A program made the translations under genes and the position numbers. Positions 17,150 to 25,425 of a DNA stretch of 42,701 nt are shown here, in pieces. The stretch lies in NCBI GenBank assembly GCA_900769115.1, contig CAAGFJ010000047.1:1-42701 (forward strand). The letters are read 5' to 3'. The number at the start of each line of letters is the position of its first letter. Position 1 is the stretch's first letter. This DNA comes from Lachnospiraceae bacterium (lineage in GTDB: Bacteria > Bacillota > Clostridia > Lachnospirales > Lachnospiraceae). The notes below the pieces were generated by a model that was given only the letters and a program-made list of their open reading frames with translations, was not told the DNA's origin and did no database searches.

Positions 17150-18631
17150 ATGGGTTATGAAACGATGACTTTGCAAGAGTTAAAGGCTGTTGCAAAGGAA
17201 TTAGGAATTAAAGGAATTACAGGAATGAAGAAGGGGGAACTGGTAGAATTACTGAATGCAGTAAAAGGACATCAGAAGGAATCCCACAACACAGATATAG
17301 TGGAAAAGAATAAAGAAGATTCCCAACCAGAGCGACACCGTGTTGGCAGAAGAACAGGGAAGAATACGGTTACGAAGCAGGAGCCGGTACCAGAGGAACG
17401 AAAGACAGAAGGCAGGCGGCAGGAGGTGAATGCATCGGAGGAACGTGTAGCGGAAGGCAGAACACAGCATCGTCCGGAACATGTCGAGTCATCATTGGAT
17501 AGCGGAAAAGAAGCGAATGGAATCCTAGAGGTCATGGCAGACGGTTTTGGATTCATCCGTTGTGAGAATTATCTGCCGGGGGATCATGATATTTATGTAT
17601 CTCCGGCTCAGATCAAGAAGTTTAATTTGAAGACAGGAGATATTATTGTTGGTAACCAGAAGGTGAAGACAGACAAAGAGAAGTTTGCTGCCTTGCTTTA
17701 CATTAAGACCGTGAATGGATATACGGTGGAAGAAGCACAGAAACGTAAGAATTTTGAAGATCTGACACCAATCTTTCCGAATGAGCGGATCCGGTTGGAG
17801 AATGAACATGCCAATGGAGTTTCCATGAGGATTATGGATCTGTTAGCCCCAATTGGTAAAGGACAGAGAGGTATGATCGTTGCACCGCCAAAAGCAGGGA
17901 AAACGACATTACTGAAGCAGATTGCAGTTAGTATCAGCCGGACTTATGCCAATATGCATCTGATCGTATTGCTGATCGATGAACGTCCGGAGGAGGTAAC
18001 AGATATCCGGGAATCCATTGAAGGACCGAATGTGGAGGTAATTTATTCAACATTTGATGAACTGCCGGAGCATCACAAGCGTGTATCAGAGATGGTATTA
18101 GAGCGTGCAAAGCGATTGGTAGAGCATAAGGAGGATGTTGTTATCCTGCTGGATTCCATTACAAGATTAGCAAGAGCTTATAATCTGACAGTACCGCCGA
18201 GCGGTAGGACTTTGACCGGTGGATTAGACCCTGCGGCATTGCATATGCCAAAGAAGTTTTTTGGTGCTGCGCGGAATATGAGAGAAGGTGGATCATTGAC
18301 TGTACTGGCAACGGCATTGGTAGAGACCGGATCTAAGATGGATGACGTTGTATTTGAGGAATTCAAAGGAACCGGCAATATGGAGCTTGTATTAGATCGT
18401 AAGCTGCAGGAAAAACGGATCTTCCCGGCAATTGATGTTGCCAAGTCGGGAACCAGACGGGATGATTTGCTGTTGACGCCGTTAGAGCAGGAAGTGGTTG
18501 AGATACTGCATAAGGAGTTTGCAGGAAATCGGGCGGAAGAATCAATAGAAGAGGTGCTTCGGTTGTTTGTCCGGACGAAGAATAATGAAGAGTTCTTACA
18601 TATGATGAAACGCTCTAGAATGCGAAGATAA
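17150..18631 (+). CDS. rho: Transcription termination factor Rho
   Basis: This 493-residue hexameric RNA helicase ends untranslated transcripts. The N-terminal Rho_N helical domain (MTLQELKAVAKELGIKG) is followed by a charged, poorly ordered insert of about residues 42-120 rich in Glu, Arg and Lys. The cold-shock RNA-binding domain comes next (GILEVMADGFGFIRCE), then the RecA-like ATPase with Walker A PPKAGKTT (about 246-253) and Walker B VVILLDSITRLARAY. Inserts of this kind are known in Clostridia and Actinobacteria and raise affinity for RNA. An upstream GTG at 17099 would extend the frame, but AAAGGAG at 17138-17144 fits ATG 17150. Confidence 0.96.
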   Translation: MGYETMTLQELKAVAKELGIKGITGMKKGELVELLNAVKGHQKESHNTDIVEKNKEDSQPERHRVGRRTGKNTVTKQEPVPEERKTEGRRQEVNASEERVAEGRTQHRPEHVESSLDSGKEANGILEVMADGFGFIRCENYLPGDHDIYVSPAQIKKFNLKTGDIIVGNQKVKTDKEKFAALLYIKTVNGYTVEEAQKRKNFEDLTPIFPNERIRLENEHANGVSMRIMDLLAPIGKGQRGMIVAPPKAGKTTLLKQIAVSISRTYANMHLIVLLIDERPEEVTDIRESIEGPNVEVIYSTFDELPEHHKRVSEMVLERAKRLVEHKEDVVILLDSITRLARAYNLTVPPSGRTLTGGLDPAALHMPKKFFGAARNMREGGSLTVLATALVETGSKMDDVVFEEFKGTGNMELVLDRKLQEKRIFPAIDVAKSGTRRDDLLLTPLEQEVVEILHKEFAGNRAEESIEEVLRLFVRTKNNEEFLHMMKRSRMRR

Positions 18632-18646
18632 AATTTTAAAAAATAC

Positions 18647-18675
18647 TTGCAATACAAGGAATGTTATGGTAAACT
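18647..18675 (+). promoter_or_regulatory. Promoter of rpmE with short leader
   Basis: -35 TTGCAA (18647-18652) and -10 TAAACT (18670-18675) are 17 bases apart. The leader of about 50 bases contains a small stem, GGCGG/CTGCC near 18690-18707, that could be a ribosomal-protein leader, but I cannot match it to a described L31 leader. Confidence 0.6.
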
Positions 18676-18732
18676 GTAGAAGTTGTTTAGGCGGGTTGGA
18701 ATCTGCCAATATATTTAGAGAGGTGTATATTA

Positions 18733-18939
18733 ATGAAGGAAGGAATTCATCCAAATTATTATCAGGCAAAGGTAGTTTGCAACTGTGGTAACGAGTTCGT
18801 AACTGGTTCTACAAAGGAAGAGATTCACGTAGAGATTTGTTCTAAGTGCCATTCTTTCTATACAGGACAGCAGAAAGCAGCACAGGCTCGTGGTCGTATT
18901 GATAAGTTCAATCGCAAATACGGAGTTCAGGCTAATTAG
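18733..18939 (+). CDS. rpmE: 50S ribosomal protein L31
   Basis: This 68-residue large-subunit protein is of the zinc-containing (C+) type, with CNCGNEF and CSKCHSF supplying the four cysteines. The start MKEGIHPNYY is canonical. It has its own promoter and a strong terminator, and sits between rho and the yqhQ-prmC-prfA genes, the usual order in Clostridia. Confidence 0.97.
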   Translation: MKEGIHPNYYQAKVVCNCGNEFVTGSTKEEIHVEICSKCHSFYTGQQKAAQARGRIDKFNRKYGVQAN

Positions 18940-18949
18940 TAACGGTTAT

Positions 18950-18984
18950 GGGTTGGGATTGAATAATCTCAACCCTGTTTTCTT
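18950..18984 (+). terminator. Terminator after rpmE
   Basis: GGGTTGGGATT and AATCTCAACCC form an 11-bp stem with one G-U pair around a GAAT loop, followed by TGTTTTCTT. It separates the rpmE message from the next operon. Confidence 0.8.
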
Positions 18985-19011
18985 ATATGAGTATATTTGA
19001 GGTTATAATAG

Positions 19012-20049
19012 ATGGAAGAGAGATTACCAAAAGGAACATTAGGTGGTCAGGCAGTTATCGAGGGTGTTATGATGAAAGGCCCGGACAGCTATTCTGTAGC
19101 AGTACGAAAGCCCGACCGTAAGATTCAGGTTAAATTACACAAATACCAGTCATTTGGTGAGAGACACAAAGTGGGTAAGATACCATTTATCCGTGGCGTG
19201 ATCAATTTTGCAGAATCGTTAGTAGTGGGAACGAAGACATTGTCTTATTCGTCCTCCTTTTATGAAGAGGATGAAGTTGAGACAAAGGCAGATAAGTTAT
19301 TCAAGGATATTTTCAAAGAGAAGGCAGAGAGTGTTATCATCGGATTCACTGTATTACTCTCTGTTGTGATCGCAGTTGCATTATTTATGTTATTGCCTGC
19401 AGCCGTTGCGGAGTTCATTGGCAAGTGGGTGAGCAGCCATATGCTCGTTGCGGTTTTGGAAGGTATTGTAAGACTGTTGATCTTTATATTATATGTGGTG
19501 CTGATTTCTCAGATGGAGGATATCAGACGGGTATATATGTATCACGGAGCTGAGCATAAGACGATCAATTGTTATGAGTCAGGGGATGAACTGACACCGG
19601 AGAATGTAGCAAAGCATAGCAGATATCACAAACGTTGTGGAACCAGCTTTCTGTTTATTGTTATGGTAGTCAGTATATTTGTCTTTATGTTTATTACGGC
19701 GAAGCAGATGTGGCTGCGTTTTGTATTACGACTGGTTCTGGTTCCGGTAGTAGCGGGAATTTCATATGAATTTATCCGTCTGGCTGGAAGGAACGACAAT
19801 CCGGTACTCAATGCATTAAGTAAGCCGGGAATGTGGATTCAGAGATTGACAACAAAGGAGCCGGAAGAAGAGATGATCCAGGTTGCGATTATCTCGGTTG
19901 AGGCGGTTCTGTATGGACAGGCTTACGTAGATGCAGTTAATGAGGCACAGGGTATCCAGGTGAGCACAGATAAAGATATCGACGATGCAGATCCGGAAGA
20001 AGCTTCGGAAGATGTGGATCTTGAAGAATCAGAAGATGAGGAAGAATAA
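19012..20049 (+). CDS. DUF1385 (YqhQ-like) membrane protein
   Basis: This 345-residue protein of the DUF1385/YqhQ family has the N-terminal signature GGQAVIEGVMMKGP and the conserved central YHGAEHKTINCYE. Hydrophobic segments occur at about 107-130 and 143-165, and again at about 203-250; the C-terminal 40 residues are strongly acidic. The biochemical role of the family is unknown. Its stop overlaps the prmC start by one base (TAATG), indicating translational coupling with the release-factor methyltransferase. A GAGG precedes the ATG. Confidence 0.88.
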   Translation: MEERLPKGTLGGQAVIEGVMMKGPDSYSVAVRKPDRKIQVKLHKYQSFGERHKVGKIPFIRGVINFAESLVVGTKTLSYSSSFYEEDEVETKADKLFKDIFKEKAESVIIGFTVLLSVVIAVALFMLLPAAVAEFIGKWVSSHMLVAVLEGIVRLLIFILYVVLISQMEDIRRVYMYHGAEHKTINCYESGDELTPENVAKHSRYHKRCGTSFLFIVMVVSIFVFMFITAKQMWLRFVLRLVLVPVVAGISYEFIRLAGRNDNPVLNALSKPGMWIQRLTTKEPEEEMIQVAIISVEAVLYGQAYVDAVNEAQGIQVSTDKDIDDADPEEASEDVDLEESEDEEE

Positions 20050-20897
20050 TGTCTACCATTCAGCAGTTATTGGACTATGGTAAGGACAAGTTAATACAGA
20101 GTGGTAATGAGTATGCCAAGTATGATCGCAAGGTACTGCTGGAAGAGGTATTAGGCTGTAATTATATGTATATGCTGACGCATGGAGAAGACGAGGTACC
20201 AGAAGACAGGGAAGAGCAGTACCGGATGTGGATCACAAGGAGAGCGGAGCATTATCCACTGCAGTATCTGTTAGGGTATGCACATTTTATGGATTATACA
20301 TTTGCGGTGAATGAACATGTTCTGATACCAAGAAATGATACGGAGATCTTGGTGGAGAGTGCCAATGAGGTTCTTACAGGAATGGAAGGAGAACAGAAGG
20401 TGATCCGTGTATTAGATCTTTGCTGCGGTTCCGGCTGTATTGGTATTTCTTTGAAGCTGTATCATAAACAGATTGAACTTACACTTTCAGATATTTCGGA
20501 GGATGCCCTTGCCGTAACGCGTCAGAATCTGGAAAGACATCAGGTAGATGCGCAGGTGCAACAGAGCGATCTGTTAGAGAGAATCATGGATAAGTATGAC
20601 ATGATCGTAAGTAATCCTCCCTATATCGAAAGCCGGGTAATTGAGACGCTTATGCCGGAAGTACGCGAATACGAGCCAATGCTGGCATTGGATGGTGGCG
20701 ACAATGGGCTTATGTTTTACCAAAGAATTGTGAATCAGGCACAGGAGCATTTAACGCAGCATGGATGGCTGTTCTTTGAGATTGGGTATAATCAGGGACA
20801 GGATGTGGCTACACTTATGCAGGAACACGGATTTTGCGATATTAATGTAATTAAGGATTATGCAGGATTAGATCGTGTGGTGTACGGGCATTTGTAG
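20049..20897 (+). CDS. prmC: Release factor glutamine methyltransferase
   Basis: PrmC methylates the Gln of the GGQ motif in peptide release factors using SAM. The 282-residue protein has the N-terminal helical domain, the substrate segment PLQYLLGYAHFMDYTF, SAM-binding motif VLDLCCGSGCIGISL and the catalytic NPPY (SNPPYIE, about residue 188). The start overlaps the upstream stop by one base. Its substrate RF1 is encoded 86 bases downstream, so enzyme and target lie in one operon. Confidence 0.96.
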   Translation: MSTIQQLLDYGKDKLIQSGNEYAKYDRKVLLEEVLGCNYMYMLTHGEDEVPEDREEQYRMWITRRAEHYPLQYLLGYAHFMDYTFAVNEHVLIPRNDTEILVESANEVLTGMEGEQKVIRVLDLCCGSGCIGISLKLYHKQIELTLSDISEDALAVTRQNLERHQVDAQVQQSDLLERIMDKYDMIVSNPPYIESRVIETLMPEVREYEPMLALDGGDNGLMFYQRIVNQAQEHLTQHGWLFFEIGYNQGQDVATLMQEHGFCDINVIKDYAGLDRVVYGHL

Positions 20898-20930
20898 CGG
20901 TGCGTAAGGTGTAAGTGAGGATTAAGAAGA

Positions 20931-20949
20931 TCCCTATGCAGGATAGGGA
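20931..20949 (+). other. Hairpin between prmC and prfA
   Basis: TCCCTAT (20931-20937) pairs with ATAGGGA (20943-20949) around a GCAGG loop, about 34 bases before the prfA ATG. The loop sequence resembles a ribosome site but is not positioned for either gene. No U-tract follows. Confidence 0.35.
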
Positions 20950-20983
20950 CAGGATAAGAGTTTGAGCAGGAAAGGATATAGAT

Positions 20984-22060
20984 ATGTTTGATAAGTTAGA
21001 AGATATATTGGCACGTTATGAATCGGTGTTGGAGCAGTTAAGTGATCCGGATGTGCTGAATGATCAGGCAAAATATACAGCCTTAATGAAGGAACAGAGC
21101 GATCTGGGGCCGATCGCTGCGAAGTATAAGGAATATTTAGCAGCAAAACAGGCAATCGAGGACAGCCTTGCCATGTTAGAAGAAGAGAAAGACGAGGAGA
21201 TGCGTGAGCTGGCAAAAGAGGAACTTAGCGAGTCCAAGGATGCTGTAGAGCGTATCGAACAGGAATTGAAGATTCTTCTTCTGCCAAAAGATCCAAATGA
21301 TGAGAAGAATGTTATTGTAGAACTTCGTGCAGGTGCAGGTGGAGATGAGTCTGCTTTGTTTGCAGCGGAGATATTCCGTATGTATCAGAAATATGCAGAT
21401 AAGATGCATTGGAAGACAGAACTTATCAGTCTGAATGAGAATGGAATCGGTGGATTTAAAGAGTGTTCCTTCATGATCAATGGTAAGGGTGCATTTTCAA
21501 GATTGAAGTACGAGAGTGGTGTACATCGTGTACAGCGTGTTCCGGAAACGGAATCGGGTGGAAGAATTCACACGTCTACGATTACAGTAGCAATTATGCC
21601 GGAAGCAGAAGAGGTTGACTTTGAACTGGATATGAACGACTGTAAGTTTGATGTATTCCGTGCGTCTGGTAATGGTGGACAGTGTGTCAATACAACAGAT
21701 TCGGCAGTACGTTTAACACATATTCCAACCGGAATTGTAATCTCCTGCCAGGATGAAAAGTCACAGCTTAAGAATAAAGATAAAGCATTGAAGGTATTGC
21801 GTGCAAAGCTGTATGATATGGAATTACAAAAGGCACATGATGCAGAAGCGGAGCTTCGTAAGAGTCAGGTGGGAACCGGAGATCGATCTGAAAAGATCCG
21901 TACTTATAATTTCCCTCAGGGAAGAGTGACGGATCACCGGATTAAGTTAACGCTTCATAAGCTGGATCAGGTGATGAACGGGGATCTGGATGAGATTATT
22001 GACAGCCTGACAGCGGCAGATCAGGCAGCTAAGCTTGCGAAGATGAATGAACAGGAATAA
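20984..22060 (+). CDS. prfA: Peptide chain release factor 1
   Basis: This 358-residue class I release factor reads UAA and UAG. The catalytic GGQ is at residues 231-233 (ASGNGGQCVNTTDSAVR). The codon-recognition tripeptide, usually PxT in RF1, reads PET here within RVPETESGGRIHTS. The N-terminal helical domain and C-terminal segment are complete and of standard length. Neighbouring prmC is the enzyme expected to modify its GGQ glutamine. HisC begins 11 bases after its stop. Confidence 0.97.
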   Translation: MFDKLEDILARYESVLEQLSDPDVLNDQAKYTALMKEQSDLGPIAAKYKEYLAAKQAIEDSLAMLEEEKDEEMRELAKEELSESKDAVERIEQELKILLLPKDPNDEKNVIVELRAGAGGDESALFAAEIFRMYQKYADKMHWKTELISLNENGIGGFKECSFMINGKGAFSRLKYESGVHRVQRVPETESGGRIHTSTITVAIMPEAEEVDFELDMNDCKFDVFRASGNGGQCVNTTDSAVRLTHIPTGIVISCQDEKSQLKNKDKALKVLRAKLYDMELQKAHDAEAELRKSQVGTGDRSEKIRTYNFPQGRVTDHRIKLTLHKLDQVMNGDLDEIIDSLTAADQAAKLAKMNEQE

Positions 22061-22071
22061 GAGGTGGCATA

Positions 22072-23130
22072 ATGAAAGCATGGGAGAATAACATCCGTAA
22101 GGTAGTACCGTATGTTCCAGGTGAACAACCAAAAATGGAACAGGTCATTAAGTTAAATACGAACGAGAATCCGTATCCGCCTTCTCCAAAGGTTAAGAAG
22201 GCACAGTTGGATCTGGATCGGCTTCGTTTGTATCCGGATCCGGAAGCAAAGGATCTGGTACATGCAATTGCATCGTATCACGGTGTAGGGGACGATCAGG
22301 TATTTGTTGGTGTTGGTTCGGATGATGTGCTTGCAATGGCATTTCTTACGTTTTTTAATTCCAAGCGGCCGGTTCTGTTTCCAGATATTACATATAGCTT
22401 TTATGATGTATGGGCAGATCTGTTCCGGATTCCATATGAGACTCCGGCATTGGACGATGATTTCCGTATTGTAGCAGAGGATTACTATAAGGAGAATGGA
22501 GGAGTAATCTTCCCGAATCCGAATGCGCCAACCGGTCAGTTGGTTGAGTTAGCATTTATTGAGGATATACTTGCGCATAATCAGGATGTGATCGTAATTG
22601 TAGATGAAGCCTATATTGATTTCGGCGGGCAGACAGCATTGCCATTGTTGGAAAAGTACGAGAATCTGCTGGTGGTTCGTACATTCTCAAAGTCGCGTTG
22701 CCTAGCAGGGCTCCGTATTGGTTATGCCATTGGTAATCCGGCTTTGATCAAGGCATTAAATGATGTGAAATACAGCTTTAATTCATACACAATGAATTAT
22801 CCGACGATTGTAATGGGAACCGCATGTATGCAGGATGAGGAATATTTCCGGGATACAGTTGCAAAGGTTATGGCAACCAGAGAGTGGTTTGGTAAGGAAT
22901 TGACAAGATTAGGCTTTACATTTGGAAAGTCTTATGCCAATTTCATATTTGCCAAGCATAAGAAAGTGCCGGCCAGGGAGATTTTTGAGGCGGCAAAGAA
23001 AGAGCATATTTTTGTAAGATATTTTGATAAAGCAAGAATTAATGATTACCTTCGAATCTCTATCGGAACAGAGGAAGAGATGAAAACGTTTGTTGCCTTT
23101 TTAGAGAAGTTTTTAGGGAATCGTGAATAA
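22072..23130 (+). CDS. hisC: Histidinol-phosphate aminotransferase
   Basis: This 352-residue class I/II PLP aminotransferase performs the glutamate-dependent transamination step of histidine synthesis. Visible features are the N-terminal LNTNENPYPP, NPNAPTG, the VDEAYIDF segment and the PLP lysine in RTFSKSRCLAGLR. The gene follows prfA by 11 bases and is preceded by GAGGTGG, so it is probably the last gene of that operon. No other his gene is nearby. Related HisC-like enzymes also use aromatic keto acids, so substrate range is not certain. A strong terminator follows. Confidence 0.88.
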   Translation: MKAWENNIRKVVPYVPGEQPKMEQVIKLNTNENPYPPSPKVKKAQLDLDRLRLYPDPEAKDLVHAIASYHGVGDDQVFVGVGSDDVLAMAFLTFFNSKRPVLFPDITYSFYDVWADLFRIPYETPALDDDFRIVAEDYYKENGGVIFPNPNAPTGQLVELAFIEDILAHNQDVIVIVDEAYIDFGGQTALPLLEKYENLLVVRTFSKSRCLAGLRIGYAIGNPALIKALNDVKYSFNSYTMNYPTIVMGTACMQDEEYFRDTVAKVMATREWFGKELTRLGFTFGKSYANFIFAKHKKVPAREIFEAAKKEHIFVRYFDKARINDYLRISIGTEEEMKTFVAFLEKFLGNRE

Positions 23131-23167
23131 TGTGTGAACTGAAGTCAGCATGTTGACGAATGAACAG

Positions 23168-23210
23168 AAATCCGTTATAGTGTATATACACTTAACGGAT
23201 TTTATTTTTT
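23168..23210 (+). terminator. Strong terminator after hisC
   Basis: AAATCCGTTA and TAACGGATTT form the base of a long stem closed by AGTGTA/TACACT with one bulged T, followed by TATTTTTT. Confidence 0.9.
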
Positions 23211-23306
23211 CTATATGGATACCATTCGTATCGATTTTTCCAATGTACAATTGAATTAGTTTAAGCCGTATTTTGCTATTTTCTTTGATTAAGAAGGAGA
23301 TAGAGG

Positions 23307-24290
23307 ATGGAATATCAGGAATTTTTGGAGTATATTAAGGAACATATTGTTGAAGCTTTAGTTGACTTTCAGAAGGTTGTCCGACCGGAAGAATCCTTAG
23401 AGATGGAGGAGTATGAGGTTCTATTACAGAAGATTACAAAGAATAATGGAATTGTATTAGATGCAGTTACCCTGTATAGAGAGGGACAGAGAATCAGTCC
23501 GAACATGTACCTTAACACATATTATGAACAATATCAGATGGGAAGACCAATTGATTGGATTCTGAAGCAGCTGGTTAAGGATTATGTAGAGAAGATGGAA
23601 GAGGCTGATACATTACGTGTGGATAATGTATATGATTTTGATGAAGTCCGGAGCAAGATTGTATTGCGGTTGGTGAACCAGGAAAGGAACCAGTTGGAAC
23701 TGGAGAGATGTCCGCATATACCGTTTTTGGATTTTGCAATTACCTTTCGGTATCTGGCATCCAAAGACGCAATGGGAGTTGCAAGTTCGATCATAAGCAA
23801 CCGTGAGTTTGAAGCGTGGGGAATCGGGCTAGAGGAATTGTATGAGATTGCACTTTGTAATACGATGCAGCATTTTCCATGGAGAATGGAGTCACTTGCC
23901 AAAGTACTGACAAAGTGTATTCCGGAGGAGATTGCGAGACAATTGCCACCGGAGCTGTATAAGGTTATGACAGAAGCAGTTGATCAATTATACAGTGTGA
24001 ATATGTATGTATTGACAAATGATGTTGGAATCAATGGGGCAACCAGTATTTTGTATGATAAGGTGTTAGAGAATTTTGCAAAAGTGCAGGAGAGCAATCT
24101 GTTTCTTTTGCCGGCCAGCGTGCATGAGATGATCCTGATCCCGGAGGAAGAGGATACGGATCCGAAGTTTTTGGCAGAATTGGTATGGAATGCAAATCAG
24201 AGTTCAGTTGGTTTGATTGATCTTTTGTCCAATCAGATCTATTATTATGACCGTACTACAAAAGAGATTACGATTTGTTCCGTTGAATAG
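23307..24290 (+). CDS. DUF5688 family protein
   Basis: This 327-residue protein resembles the DUF5688 family, common in Lachnospiraceae and often present in many copies. It has no signal peptide or membrane segment. Recognisable elements are the N-terminal VLLQKITKNNGIVLDAVTLY, the central IVLRLVNQERN, and a C-terminal half with VYVLTND-like (MYVLTNDVGINGA), LLPASVHEMILIP and LIDLLSNQIYYYD. The function is unknown. GAAGGAGA before the ATG is well placed. It stands alone between two terminator or promoter regions. Confidence 0.75.
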   Translation: MEYQEFLEYIKEHIVEALVDFQKVVRPEESLEMEEYEVLLQKITKNNGIVLDAVTLYREGQRISPNMYLNTYYEQYQMGRPIDWILKQLVKDYVEKMEEADTLRVDNVYDFDEVRSKIVLRLVNQERNQLELERCPHIPFLDFAITFRYLASKDAMGVASSIISNREFEAWGIGLEELYEIALCNTMQHFPWRMESLAKVLTKCIPEEIARQLPPELYKVMTEAVDQLYSVNMYVLTNDVGINGATSILYDKVLENFAKVQESNLFLLPASVHEMILIPEEEDTDPKFLAELVWNANQSSVGLIDLLSNQIYYYDRTTKEITICSVE

Positions 24291-24315
24291 TAGACGACAA
24301 TCCGACATCTATATG

Positions 24316-24344
24316 TTGACAAATTTTTGTACATGCCATAAAAT
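24316..24344 (+). promoter_or_regulatory. Promoter of TetR-receiver-rarA operon
   Basis: Consensus -35 TTGACA (24316-24321) and -10 TAAAAT (24339-24344) are 17 bases apart. A start near 24351 gives a leader of about 35 bases to the TetR gene. Confidence 0.8.
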
Positions 24345-24384
24345 ATATAGAAAGTGAATAAGGATTCACAAATGGGGGTTATGT

Positions 24385-24978
24385 ATGAATAATAATTTTG
24401 TGAACAGGAAAGACCGAATTATTGCTTCTGCGATAGAGATTATCAGCGAAGCAGGACTTTCTTCGCTGAATACCAAGTCCTTAGCCATGAAGGAGAACAT
24501 GTCTGAGTCCTTGTTGTATCGGTATTTTGGTGGTATTGAAGAGGTGTTAGTAGACGTCATCGAGACTTATACGAAGTTCGACCGAAGCATGATTGCCACG
24601 ATTGAAGCGAAGAATATTTCACATTTTGACAAAGTATTGGAATTATTAAGAACATTAGGGACTTATTATTCTGGCTATCAGGAGATGGGTGCCATTGCGC
24701 TTAATTACGAAGAACTGCTGCATAATGTGAATACGAGAGAAGAAATTGCACACTGTATTAAGATGAGAACCGAATTTGTTAGACAACATTTGAAGGCGGC
24801 CATGGAAGAAGGAGAGATTCGGGATGATTTTTCACCAGAGGAGCTTTCCAATATTTTTATGGGTAGTCTGAATAGGGACTTGTTGAATCGTAGAATAGAA
24901 TACGATCATACAAGTCATACTCAGTTTGCAGATGCTATGTTAGAGCATTTGGCTAATATGTTGCGGACAAAAGAGTAA
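24385..24978 (+). CDS. TetR/AcrR family regulator
   Basis: This is a 197-residue one-component regulator. The N-terminal helix-turn-helix (about residues 7-53) has the family pattern ASAIEIISEAGLSSLNTKSL followed by LLYRYFGGIEEVL. The C-terminal helical domain is divergent and binds an unknown ligand. GGGGG at 24374-24378 serves the ATG at 24385. It begins a likely operon with a receiver protein, rarA and a small membrane protein. No efflux pump, the usual partner of TetR regulators, is next to it, so the target is unclear; autorepression is possible. Confidence 0.88.
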   Translation: MNNNFVNRKDRIIASAIEIISEAGLSSLNTKSLAMKENMSESLLYRYFGGIEEVLVDVIETYTKFDRSMIATIEAKNISHFDKVLELLRTLGTYYSGYQEMGAIALNYEELLHNVNTREEIAHCIKMRTEFVRQHLKAAMEEGEIRDDFSPEELSNIFMGSLNRDLLNRRIEYDHTSHTQFADAMLEHLANMLRTKE

Positions 24979-25012
24979 ACAAGAATGAGTGAATAGATGT
25001 CGGAGGATTCTT

Positions 25013-25414
25013 ATGAGAGTATTAGTTGCAGATGATGATTTCGTGAATAGAAAGTTTTTAGAGAAGATGTTTGCCGCATACGGTGAAGTGATTGCTGTAG
25101 ATAATGGAATGTCAGCAGTGGATGAGGCAGTACGGGGTATGGAATGTCGTGAGTTTTTTGACTTGATCTGTCTGGATATTATGATGACGAAGTTAGATGG
25201 ATATAAGACGTTAGAAGCGATCCGTGAGGCTGAGAGCCGGTATGCAGTATATGATAACAGGGCTAAGATCATTATGATCAGTGCATTAGATGAAGTGGTA
25301 TTAGACAGTATTCAGGTGTGCAGTGATTATGATGCGTATATCTGTAAGCCGATCGTTATGGACAAGTTCGAGAAGCTTCTTGAAAAGATGGGATTTTCCA
25401 AGATGGATGAGTAG
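25013..25414 (+). CDS. Stand-alone response-regulator receiver domain
   Basis: This 133-residue CheY-like protein has no output domain. Acidic pocket residues are at Asp7-9 (VADDDF), the phosphoacceptor is Asp55 (LICLDIMM), the switch Ser is Ser90 (IIMISALDE) and the conserved Lys is Lys112 (YICKPI), so it should be phosphorylatable. GGAGG at 25002-25006 gives start ATG 25013 instead of the earlier GTG at 24989. No histidine kinase is nearby. It sits 34 bases after the TetR gene and 11 before rarA. Confidence 0.88.
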   Translation: MRVLVADDDFVNRKFLEKMFAAYGEVIAVDNGMSAVDEAVRGMECREFFDLICLDIMMTKLDGYKTLEAIREAESRYAVYDNRAKIIMISALDEVVLDSIQVCSDYDAYICKPIVMDKFEKLLEKMGFSKMDE

Positions 25415-25425
25415 AGGATACGGAC

